Assembly: GCA_910588005.1 (NCBI GenBank)
Contig: CAJUQM010000037.1
Coordinates: forward strand, 1-24,381
Origin: an uncultured Oscillibacter sp.
GTDB lineage: Bacteria > Bacillota > Clostridia > Oscillospirales > Oscillospiraceae
DNA: 24,381 nucleotides
Reading direction: 5' to 3'
Part shown: positions 1 through 6,276 of the stretch, piece by piece
Layout of the letters: the number at the start of each line of letters is the position of its first letter
How positions within the stretch are numbered: the first letter of the stretch is position 1
Notes under the pieces: generated by a model
Seen by the model: the letters and a program-made list of their open reading frames with translations, nothing else
The model's database searches: none
Told to the model about the DNA's origin: nothing
Program-made: the position numbers and the translations under genes

Positions 1-13
1 TTTCCTTGAAATC

Positions 14-49
14 CGTCAGGATTCCTGCGGAAAATCGCCTTGCCTGACG
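14..49. repeat. Short inverted repeat at left edge
   Basis: Seven-base perfect arms, CGTCAGG at 14-20 and CCTGACG at 43-49, enclose 22 bases. An A-rich run and the string GCTGTCTCAA follow. I see no gene here. It may be the end of a transposable element or a decayed terminator; nothing in the sequence decides between these. Confidence 0.3.
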
Positions 50-83
50 AAAAAAGCTGTCTCAATCCGGCATTCCGGTAATT

Positions 84-835
84 TTCAAACAAGGCCTAGA
101 CAGGGCGGAGCCGGACACGGAATTGGCAGAGATCCTTCGGGTCCAGCAGGAGCGGTGTAGGCAGACCTATGGCTACCGGAGAATGTGGCTATGGCTGGAA
201 AAACAAGGGGTTCATCATGATCCTAAGACTATATTACGGGTGATGAAGAAGTACGGCATATTGGCAGAGATCCGCCGAACCAGAAAGCGGACCCGGTTGG
301 AAGAACAGACTCACAAATATGAGAATTTGCTCAGCAGAGAGTTCCAAGCAGATCGTCCTAACAGGAAATGGGTCACAGATATTTCTTATATCCACACTGG
401 GCAGGGTGTCCTCTACCTGTCTATGATCCGGGATCTCTATGACAACAGTATCGCAGCCTACAAGATGGCTGCCCAACAAACAGTAAGCCTGGTGTTGGAC
501 ACCATACGGCTTGCAAAGAGAAAAGAAAAAGTGGCCGCTGGGAGATTGCAGCTCCACAGCGACTAAGGCAGCCAGTATACATCCCAAGCATGCTTTAGCC
601 TGACTAAAGAATATGACATTACGCCCCCCTATGTTAAGACGGGGAAACTGTTATGACAACGCAATGGCTGAAAATTTCTTCTCCATTCTCAAGACAGAGT
701 GTATTTACCGCTAAAAAAATAGAATCTTTCCAGCAAGCCAGGGAACTCATGGATGAATTTATCTGCTTTTATAATTATGAACGCATCCGGTTGAAAACTG
801 GAGAGACACCGCTTGCACGATGCCTCTCCGCTTAA
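84..835 (+). pseudogene. IS3-family transposase OrfB, broken by a stop and two frameshifts
   Basis: This is a remnant of the DDE transposase (OrfB) of an IS3-family insertion sequence. The HTH_21 part is recognisable (TYGYRRM near 165-185), followed by the integrase core: VTDISYIHT carries the first Asp, LHSD just before the stop carries the second, and AENFFSILKTE carries the Glu. An in-frame TAA at 564-566 stands where the family has Gln (LHSDQGSQY). One extra base in the C-run near 622-628 shifts the frame, and a second extra base near 712 shifts it again before KKIESFQQARELMDEF and the usual C-terminal end (FYNYERI). The first 25 or so residues of OrfB are also missing, and no OrfA is visible. 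The TTG at 123 is only the first start-like codon and is not a real start. With three lesions the copy is dead. The family is certain; the exact ends of the element are not visible. Confidence 0.9.
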
Positions 836-1015
836 ATCTTCATACTTCCTACCCAGGGGCCTTTTTGCGCTGTCCGCACAACCTGCGGCGGTACAAGATG
901 ACTGGAGGGCCATTTGAGGAGCAAGAGCTGACGCCGCACCTTGCTGCGGCTGCCCATCGCCTGTATGGGGTGCTTTCCAGAAATGCATTTGCTGACTCTC
1001 CTGCAAAACCTTTAC
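836..1015. other. Unassigned spacer between IS3 remnant and tRNA promoter
   Basis: No gene can be supported in this stretch. A small hairpin, CCGCA at 874-878 with TGCGG at 884-888, lies just after the transposase remnant and may belong to its right end. An open frame runs through the spacer (containing EEQELTPHLAAAAHRLYG) and on into the tRNA. It lacks a ribosome site and resembles no family I recognise, so it may be decayed coding sequence. Confidence 0.3.
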
Positions 1016-1044
1016 TTGACATCGGGGGAAAAATTTCGTATACT
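1016..1044 (+). promoter_or_regulatory. Sigma-A-type promoter of the tRNA-Pro gene
   Basis: TTGACA at 1016-1021 and TATACT at 1039-1044 are separated by exactly 17 bases. This is a perfect -35 box and a five-of-six -10 box, placed about 50 bases upstream of the mature tRNA 5' end. Confidence 0.85.
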
Positions 1045-1093
1045 GTGAAAAGTGAATTTTCAGTATTGGTGTTTTTTCGTAATAAGACAAAAT

Positions 1094-1169
1094 CCGGGTA
1101 TAGCGCAGTTGGTAGCGCGCGTGGTTCGGGACCACGAGGCCGTGGGTTCAAATCCCGCTACTCGGACCA
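1094..1169 (+). tRNA. tRNA-Pro (anticodon CGG)
   Basis: This is a complete 76-base cloverleaf including an encoded CCA. The acceptor stem pairs 1094-1100 with 1159-1165 with one G-U pair. T8 and A9 are at 1101-1102. The D stem is GCGC at 1103-1106 with 1115-1118. The anticodon stem is CGTGG/CCACG with loop TTCGGGA, placing CGG at 1127-1129, which reads the proline codon CCG. The T arm is 1142-1158 with loop TTCAAAT, the discriminator is A1166 and CCA is 1167-1169. tRNA 3' ends are common integration sites for tyrosine-recombinase elements, so this gene is a candidate attachment site for the mobile DNA to its right. No second copy of its 3' end lies in the window. Confidence 0.95.
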
Positions 1170-1187
1170 AACCAAGAACCCACTTTA

Positions 1188-1216
1188 GATGCCGTAGGCG
1201 TTCAGCCTACGGCATC
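1188..1216 (+). terminator. Perfect 12-bp hairpin behind the tRNA
   Basis: GATGCCGTAGGC at 1188-1199 pairs perfectly with GCCTACGGCATC at 1205-1216 across a five-base loop. The stem is strong, but only a weak T-rich stretch follows, so it may terminate imperfectly, act in 3' end processing, or mark a recombination junction. Confidence 0.55.
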
Positions 1217-1293
1217 AGTGGTTTCCAGGGATTTTGACCCTTGATTTTTCACCAGTCAAACGGGAGATGTAAATAAGGGTTTTCGAGCAGCTG

Positions 1294-1310
1294 GGGGGAT
1301 TCGAACCCTC
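1294..1310 (-). other. tRNA/tmRNA T-arm-like fragment
   Basis: Read on the minus strand, GAGGG, TTCGAAT and CCCCC form a T arm with a classic TTCGAAT loop and one mismatched pair. It is followed by CAGCTGCTCG, which loosely recalls the end of a tmRNA. No D arm, anticodon arm or acceptor 5' strand can be found on its 5' side, so it is a scrap and not a gene. Such 3' fragments are often left at attachment sites after integration. Confidence 0.4.
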
Positions 1311-1324
1311 GTAATACACAATTG

Positions 1325-1350
1325 AAAAAAGGCGCTAAATTTCAAGCGCC
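1325..1350 (-). terminator. Intrinsic terminator reading leftward
   Basis: GGCGCT at 1331-1336 pairs with AGCGCC at 1345-1350. On the minus strand the stem is followed directly by six T (A-run 1325-1330), the classic terminator form. On the plus strand the stem is followed by GATTTTA, which is weak. It would insulate the tRNA side from leftward transcription out of the mobile region. Confidence 0.6.
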
Positions 1351-1458
1351 GATTTTATGCGTCGATCAGATGGCAATGAACAGCCATTCGGTCGGCGCTT
1401 TTTCCATACCGGCAAAAAGGGCGCTATCATTCTGAAGCAGAAAGGAGAAGCAAACATA

Positions 1459-2184
1459 ATGAATACAGACGAAAAAAACAGGTATTTTCAAGAGCTTGCC
1501 CACAATCTCCAGCATGAGGGATTCACCGTAAAACCGGAAACGGAAGACGGCCTTCTGCCGGTGGACCTGGACGGACAGCGTCTCTGTCAGATCACGGAGA
1601 CCAGCGGTGTCCGATACTGGAAGGAGGACGTGGCCAGTGACAGCCGGCAGGAGGCCTTGGACTGGGTAACGGCCATCACCAAGTCCACTGCCGAGTATAT
1701 GCGCCAGATGGAGACAGCGCCTCAGCTGACGGCCAGCGGTCTGACGGGTGACTACCGGCTGCTGGCTGATTTCAATAATGTAGTGCTGGCGGGTCACCCT
1801 ACCCGGTACGGCGTCCAGTTTGTCACCTGGGAACGGGTGCGGGAACGCACCGCTTTACACCAGGGACACTACCACGGTCCTGACATCGGCCTGGAAAGCT
1901 ATACCGCCGCCAAGCGAGACTTCGCAACCCGTTCCGGCCTTGTTCCCCGCAGCGCCCTTTTTGCTCCGGAGCAAATGACGGAGATTTACCGCTGCATACA
2001 TGAAACATTGGACGGCAGCTGCCCCATCACAGAAGAACGGCAGAAATGCCTGGAATCCACTGCGGAGCAGATTGAGCACAGCGTCCCGGATCTGGACGAG
2101 CGGGTGGCGCTCTCTAATGGCAAAGAATTAGAATATGCAGATGCATTATTCGCTGAAAGCAATGGGATGCAGTTCGGTATTTAG
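1459..2184 (+). CDS. ICE-associated protein of unknown function, 241 aa
   Basis: The start chosen is ATG 1459, 12 bases after AAAGGAG at 1441-1447; the same frame is open further left to 1357, but without a ribosome site. The soluble protein has no signal peptide or membrane segment. The central and C-terminal part (about residues 90-215) contains LLADFNNVVLA, GHYHG, YTAAKRDFATRSGLVP, MTEIYRCIHETL and SVPDLDERV. From memory this pattern recurs in accessory proteins of Clostridia conjugative elements, sometimes fused to larger polyvalent proteins; I know no function for it. The tail ends SNGMQFGI, loosely like the Gly-Met tails further right. It stands alone, converging with the leftward cassette at 2262. 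A hairpin-capable stretch (GCGCTTTTT near 1395 with AAAAAGGGCGC near 1415) lies just upstream. Confidence 0.8.
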   Translation: MNTDEKNRYFQELAHNLQHEGFTVKPETEDGLLPVDLDGQRLCQITETSGVRYWKEDVASDSRQEALDWVTAITKSTAEYMRQMETAPQLTASGLTGDYRLLADFNNVVLAGHPTRYGVQFVTWERVRERTALHQGHYHGPDIGLESYTAAKRDFATRSGLVPRSALFAPEQMTEIYRCIHETLDGSCPITEERQKCLESTAEQIEHSVPDLDERVALSNGKELEYADALFAESNGMQFGI

Positions 2185-2261
2185 CTTTGGTTTACAAGGA
2201 AAAACAGCTCCCTGATTAACAGGCATAAACGGGAGACAGTTATGGCCCAATATCACAGCGG

Positions 2262-2573
2262 TTATTTTCGCCTGCGTGTACTTGGCCTGGGCAGTAATGG
2301 CTCCCCCTCAAGCCATATCCCATTATAACTGACGTGTGTATTTGAAAGCTTCATACCCACGAGTTTGGAAAGTCCCTCCAACGCTTCAAAATCCGATATA
2401 CAGGGCTCTTCCTGTGAGTCATCCAAATTTGGATCATATATGACAGCACGCCAGAAATACCGGTCTTTGACTTCAACGCTGAAGTTCTCTCCATGTGTAA
2501 AAACGGTGCGCCGGAGAAGGTCGTGAAATTCATCAAAGCTATAGAATATACAGGTGACTCTTTTCATAAGCAT
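2262..2573 (-). CDS. Small hypothetical protein with Arg-rich C-terminus, 103 aa
   Basis: The start is ATG 2573 (MLMKRVT), five bases after AGGGGAA, which itself overlaps the stop codon of the upstream gene, so the two genes are translationally coupled. A second ATG two codons later is possible. The frame extends further upstream to 2741, but that part overlaps the neighbour and lacks a ribosome site. The protein has mixed alpha/beta character (YSFDEFHDLLRRTVF, DRYFWRAVIYDP, FEALEGLSKLVGM) and ends in a basic tail, PRPSTRRRK, that could bind nucleic acid. I recognise no family. Base composition is visibly more AT-rich than in the operons to the right. Confidence 0.7.
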   Translation of the reverse strand: MLMKRVTCIFYSFDEFHDLLRRTVFTHGENFSVEVKDRYFWRAVIYDPNLDDSQEEPCISDFEALEGLSKLVGMKLSNTHVSYNGIWLEGEPLLPRPSTRRRK

Positions 2574-2580
2574 CTTTCCC

Positions 2581-3174
2581 CTACTGTGTTTCCCGTATTT
2601 TTCGGAAACAGAAATTGCGCTCCATGGGAATTCCATTCGGAAAGGAACCATCCGATGGGAAAAAATATTCCGGAGGCTGAAGCCCTGGTTCAATGGTGGC
2701 ATGAACCTGATCATAAAAGCGTATCGTTCCCAACAGCTCATAATCCGGATCTTTAAAAACTGATCTTATATTTTCCCCACCTTCTGCAAGCAGCAGAATG
2801 CCGCCAGGACGCAGGCAGGACTTCATCGTTTGGCTTACATCCCCTGCGTTCTGCGAAATCAGAAGGTCTGCCTGTGGGATGTCAAGCGGATACCGGTAGT
2901 CCTGATAGTAAAAACAGAACCTGCATGGTTCAGAATATACCTTGTTTTTATCCAGGTATTTTTGAATACGTTCCCGCTGCTGAAAGAAATCATTTATGAC
3001 CGAAAATTGGTCAATATAAATGACATTCGGAATATAGAGTGACGGAAACAAATCATCGGCTGAACCGGGGTAGCACGCGGTTTGAACTTGATATGCTTTC
3101 GCCACGGTCCGATAGAGCAATGGCTTGCCGGGTGTATAACAGATGAGATCAAAATCCGGAAGAAGCAGCTCCAT
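2581..3174 (-). CDS. Possible SAM-dependent methyltransferase-like protein, 197 aa
   Basis: The start is ATG 3174, six to seven bases after GGGAGG. The section ADLLISQNAGDVSQTMKSCL followed by RPGGILLL (residues 102-129) resembles the beta-4/alpha/beta-5 part of class I methyltransferases. The Gly-rich SAM-binding motif I is not evident near the N-terminus, so the protein is either a divergent or a truncated member. CRFCFYY at 84-90 adds a Cys pair. It is the first gene of a leftward two-gene unit with its own promoter. Composition differs from the surrounding GC-rich genes, suggesting a separately acquired cargo cassette. The methyltransferase link is inference from one motif region. Confidence 0.6.
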   Translation of the reverse strand: MELLLPDFDLICYTPGKPLLYRTVAKAYQVQTACYPGSADDLFPSLYIPNVIYIDQFSVINDFFQQRERIQKYLDKNKVYSEPCRFCFYYQDYRYPLDIPQADLLISQNAGDVSQTMKSCLRPGGILLLAEGGENIRSVFKDPDYELLGTIRFYDQVHATIEPGLQPPEYFFPSDGSFPNGIPMERNFCFRKIRETQ

Positions 3175-3214
3175 AATGGCCTCCCATGTGTGGCTTTCAG
3201 CGCAGAAAACACTC

Positions 3215-3257
3215 TGTGTTACACAAGTATTGTAGCGAATTTACCCGGAAAAATCAA
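3215..3257 (-). promoter_or_regulatory. Leftward promoter with palindromic operator candidate
   Basis: On the minus strand TTGATT (3257-3252) and TACAAT (3234-3229) are separated by 17 bases, a good sigma-A promoter for the leftward cassette. Three bases downstream of the -10 box lies the 11-base palindrome TGTGT-T-ACACA (3215-3225), covering the expected transcription start, the usual place for a repressor site. No repressor gene is adjacent. Confidence 0.7.
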
Positions 3258-3276
3258 TCGTGGCAAGGCGGAATGT

Positions 3277-3291
3277 AATTCTACTAGAATT
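3277..3291. promoter_or_regulatory. 15-base palindrome upstream of rightward operon
   Basis: AATTCTA-C-TAGAATT is a perfect odd palindrome in the divergent intergenic region. It overlaps the only plausible rightward -10 element (TATATT 3293-3298 touches its edge), although no convincing -35 box is seen at the right distance. It is probably an operator for the rightward operon. Confidence 0.5.
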
Positions 3292-3308
3292 TTATATTTG
3301 TACCATTT

Positions 3309-3367
3309 GAGGCCGTTTCCCGGAAAAAGGGCAGCGCCTCTTTTCTTTTTGTCCTTTTTTCGGGAAC
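3309..3367 (+). promoter_or_regulatory. Structured leader of the rightward operon with terminator-like hairpin
   Basis: GAGGC at 3309-3313 pairs with GCCTC at 3336-3340, with an inner CCC/GGG pairing. The T-rich CTTTTCTTTTTG follows, giving a terminator-like hairpin. A third segment, CCTTTTTTCGGGAAC at 3353-3367, is complementary to the 5' arm region 3315-3330 with one bulge and one G-U pair, so an alternative fold exists. The ribosome site GAGGAGGAC and the first ATG (3399) follow. The leader at 11747-11822 has the same layout. Because the competing segment lies downstream of the hairpin, classical antitermination is not directly explained. Confidence 0.55.
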
Positions 3368-3398
3368 TGCAAATAACATTGAGGAGGACAAAAAGAAT

Positions 3399-3575
3399 AT
3401 GGCACGATATTTCATGGGTGACACCCGTCTGGCGGGATTTGAGAGGATGATGATGGACCCATCCAGGAGGGTTCCCATCCAGACCGATACCCGGAGGAAA
3501 AGGCCCCAGAAGAAGCCGCCCCGCAGCCAGCCGCCGCTTTCCCCAGCGCGGAAGACGCGGGAGGGCGGCGTATGA
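3399..3575 (+). CDS. Small basic protein, 58 aa, first gene of the operon
   Basis: ATG 3399 follows the ribosome site GAGGAGGAC. The stop TGA overlaps the next start as ATGA, so translation of the large ArdA-like gene is coupled to it. The N-terminal part (MARYFMGDTRLAGFERMMM) looks like a folded or helical motif. The rest is rich in Arg, Lys and Pro (TRRKRPQKKPPRSQPP, SPARKTREGG), suggesting a disordered nucleic-acid-binding or partner-binding tail. I recognise no named family. The ribosome site and the overlap make it a real gene despite its size. It could be a DNA-binding partner of the acidic ArdA-like protein that follows, or act mainly as a leader cistron. Confidence 0.75.
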   Translation: MARYFMGDTRLAGFERMMMDPSRRVPIQTDTRRKRPQKKPPRSQPPLSPARKTREGGV

Positions 3576-5338
3576 GCTATGTGATCAAAGCGGTCCTAAG
3601 CAACCCCCAGCGACCGGAATGCGGGCAGATCACCATCCCCTTCCCCATCCCCGCTGACCAGTACGATCAGACGATTGAGATGCTCCGGGCAATGGACCTG
3701 GGCCACTCTGTGGACCGGGACTGCGCGGTGGATGATGTGGACAGCCACTACAGTGTGCTGAGCACACTCAATGGTACGCTGGTCAATGTGGACCAGCTGG
3801 ACTATCTGGCAAAGCGGCTGGACAGCTTCTGCACGGGCGAGGACGCCCAGTTCCAGGCCATGGCCTGTAAGCTGGAGTTAAAGGACGTCAAGGATTTCAT
3901 CAATCTCACGTTCTGCTGCCTGCAGGCCACGGTCATCACAAACTTTTCCGAACTGGAGCAAGTCGGGCGCAGCCATTACATGAATCTGAATGGTGGCAGC
4001 GCCAAAACGAAGGAGCTGGAAAATCTGGATGGCGTTGAAACCGCCCTGCTGTTGATCGACAGCGGCGGCGAGACGGTTACCCCTTACGGTGTGGTCTACG
4101 ACAACGGCATGGTGCTGGAGGAGCTCTACAACGGGCATCAATTCCCCGCATATCTCTATGACAGCCCTCTCATGGTGCTGGAGGTCACGTCGAAACAGGG
4201 CCTCGCGGAGGGGAAAAATCCGGAACACCTGTACCTCCCCGCTTCGGAACACCAAATTGAGCGGACACTGCTCCGGGTTGACATTGACACAATGTCTGAC
4301 GCACGGGTGCGCCTTGATTTTGATGAGCTGCCGGAAAAAGTGGCGGAGGCCTTGAATCTGGAGCGGCTGTCCGGTGATGGTCTTTCCGCTCTCAACCGGA
4401 TGTGCCAGGCCATTTCAACGATGAACGAAGCGGATATGGAGAAGCTGAACGCGGTGGTCCTGATGGCAAAGACATCGGGCGCTGTCTCCATCTGCCGTCT
4501 GGCGGAGAACCTGGGCCAGTTCAGCTTCGTTCCCGGCGTTCGGACTCCGGAGGAATATGGCAGATACATGATCCGGCAGTCGGGAAAGTTTCAGTATGAC
4601 GAAGATCTGGAGGACTGCTATGACTACCGGCGCTATGGGGAACAGCGCGTCCGGCAGGAGAGCGGGCAGTTCAACGAATGCGGCTACGTGGTATATCACG
4701 GCGGCGTTCCGCTGGAGGAGCTGACACGGGACGCACCCATGGAACCGCGCCGGGAAAGCCCGGCTCCGCGGGAAGAACCGCCGGGGAAGATTGCCCTGAC
4801 CCTCGCCACCGCGGACCGGTGGTATTATCTTACGCTCCCCGCCTCCGAGGAGGAGATGACACAGGCAAAACGGGACCTGGACGTGGAGGACTTTTCCCAG
4901 GCCGGCATCACCGCCGTTAAATTCTCCGCACCGCAGCTGGACAGCCTGATCCCGCTGGATACGATCTGTGTAGAGGACGCAAACACATTGGCGCACTGTC
5001 TCCAGAAGATGGAACGGGAGGAGGGCGAACTGACAAAGTTCTGCGCGGTCCTGGAGGCGGAACAGCCGGACACCCTTGCGGAGGTCCTCAAGATTGCCAT
5101 GAACCGGGATGACTATGAGCTGGCCTCGGAGAACGCGGAGGAGTACGGAAAGCAGGTGCTCCGCCGCATTGGGGCAGACGATGAGATCATCGACACCATC
5201 GACGGCTATATGGACTTCGCCCAACTCGGCACAGACTCCCTGGCGGAGGATGGCGTTCGCCGGACAGAGTTCGGTCTGGTCCGCCGCCTGAGCAATCCCT
5301 TTCCGCCTGAGCCGGAGATCGGACAGACGATGCTGTGA
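3572..5338 (+). CDS. ArdA-like antirestriction protein with extra C-terminal module, 588 aa
   Basis: ArdA proteins are acidic DNA mimics that block type I restriction enzymes when a conjugative element enters a new host. This protein is strongly acidic and made of three successive modules. Each opens with a strand plus a PA/LPA motif: PIPADQYDQ near 25, YLPASEHQIE near 221 and TLPASEEEM near 421. Each continues with a helical stretch (DQLDYLAKRL 74-83, LSALNRMCQAI 271-281, NTLAHCLQKM 471-480). The second and third end in a [Y]-x-[D]-[FY]-x-x-x-G element (CYDYRRYG 349-356, GYMDFAQLG 545-553). VRTPEEYGRYM (323-333) is typical of ArdA-type proteins from Clostridia elements. The C-terminal module after about residue 405 appears extra compared with the relatives I remember. 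It overlaps the upstream gene as ATGA and the downstream gene as GTGA. Confidence 0.8.
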   Translation: MSYVIKAVLSNPQRPECGQITIPFPIPADQYDQTIEMLRAMDLGHSVDRDCAVDDVDSHYSVLSTLNGTLVNVDQLDYLAKRLDSFCTGEDAQFQAMACKLELKDVKDFINLTFCCLQATVITNFSELEQVGRSHYMNLNGGSAKTKELENLDGVETALLLIDSGGETVTPYGVVYDNGMVLEELYNGHQFPAYLYDSPLMVLEVTSKQGLAEGKNPEHLYLPASEHQIERTLLRVDIDTMSDARVRLDFDELPEKVAEALNLERLSGDGLSALNRMCQAISTMNEADMEKLNAVVLMAKTSGAVSICRLAENLGQFSFVPGVRTPEEYGRYMIRQSGKFQYDEDLEDCYDYRRYGEQRVRQESGQFNECGYVVYHGGVPLEELTRDAPMEPRRESPAPREEPPGKIALTLATADRWYYLTLPASEEEMTQAKRDLDVEDFSQAGITAVKFSAPQLDSLIPLDTICVEDANTLAHCLQKMEREEGELTKFCAVLEAEQPDTLAEVLKIAMNRDDYELASENAEEYGKQVLRRIGADDEIIDTIDGYMDFAQLGTDSLAEDGVRRTEFGLVRRLSNPFPPEPEIGQTML

Positions 5339-6213
5339 AAATCGGCCTGATTGACGTTGACGGCCACAGCGGATTTCCCAATCTGGCGCTGATGCGTCTG
5401 TCCGCCTGGCATAAAAACCGAGGTGACGTTGTGGAGTGGTGGAACGGCTTCTGCCATTATGACCGCGTCTATATGAGCAAGGTCTTCACATTTACTCCGG
5501 ATGTTGATACTGTGATTGACGCAGACGAAATCATCCGGGGCGGCACCGGCTATAAGAACTACGGCAGTCTGCCAGACAAAATTGAGAGGGCCTCACCGGA
5601 TTACTCGATCTACCCAGGGGTTGATTACGCCATCGGCTTTCTGACCAGGGGATGTATCAGACGATGCCCCTGGTGCATCGTCCCCCAAAAAGAGGGGCAG
5701 ATCAGACCGGCGGCCACCTGGGAGGAGATCAAGCGTCCGGACAGTGACAGGATCATCTTCATAGACAACAACGTCCTGGCCTGCGAACACGGCCTCCAAC
5801 AGATCGAGGCCATGGGAGGACAACGGATTTGGGTAGATTTCAATCAGGGATTGGACGCCCGCCTCATTACTCCGGAAACCGCGGCGCTCCTGGCCCGGCT
5901 GAAATGGATCAAATTTGTCCGTCTGTCCTGTGATACCTCTGAGATGCTCCCGGTAATCGAGCGGGCTGCTGCGTATATGAAGGAAGCCGGAATCGCGAAA
6001 TCCAGGTTCTGGGCCTACATGCTGGTCCAGGACGTAGAGGAGGCAAACCGGAGGGCATGCGCCCTGGACAAGATGGGTATAGAGATCTTTGCCCAGCCCT
6101 ACCGAGACTACAACGGCAGCGAACCCACCGAGGAACAGAGGCGGTTTGCCAGATGGGTAAACAGAAAGCCGATCTTTCGCTCCTGCACCTGGGAGGAGTT
6201 CAAAAAAGAGTAG
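5335..6213 (+). CDS. Radical SAM protein, 292 aa
   Basis: The cluster-binding motif CIRRCPWC (Cys107, Cys111, Cys114) has the CxxxCxxC spacing of radical SAM enzymes, which hold a 4Fe-4S cluster and cleave S-adenosylmethionine to start radical chemistry. The N-terminal hundred residues (MKIGLIDVDGHSGFPNLALM, DRVYMSKVFTFT) look like the Rossmann-type domain that precedes the barrel in cobalamin-type radical SAM proteins, but no B12-binding signature is clear. Barrel strands include IIFIDNNVLA and VDFNQGLDARLIT. The start is GTG 5335, overlapping the previous stop as GTGA; the ribosome site is weak, consistent with coupling. The substrate is unknown. Its place among antirestriction genes suggests a nucleic-acid or RNA modification role, which is inference only. 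Confidence 0.85.
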   Translation: MKIGLIDVDGHSGFPNLALMRLSAWHKNRGDVVEWWNGFCHYDRVYMSKVFTFTPDVDTVIDADEIIRGGTGYKNYGSLPDKIERASPDYSIYPGVDYAIGFLTRGCIRRCPWCIVPQKEGQIRPAATWEEIKRPDSDRIIFIDNNVLACEHGLQQIEAMGGQRIWVDFNQGLDARLITPETAALLARLKWIKFVRLSCDTSEMLPVIERAAAYMKEAGIAKSRFWAYMLVQDVEEANRRACALDKMGIEIFAQPYRDYNGSEPTEEQRRFARWVNRKPIFRSCTWEEFKKE

Positions 6214-6276
6214 ACTTCCGGGCGGTTCTGTGGTATCTGTTGTGTTCACAAATCAAGGAAAAGGAGATGAAACCCC

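Noticed and set aside
820..1188. Open frame running through the tRNA-Pro gene
   Set aside because: It overlaps a complete tRNA and has no ribosome site.
2185..2261. Convergent terminator between the genes ending at 2184 and 2262
   Set aside because: CTCCC near 2210 and GGGAG near 2231 can pair, but the stem is short and has no T-run on either strand.
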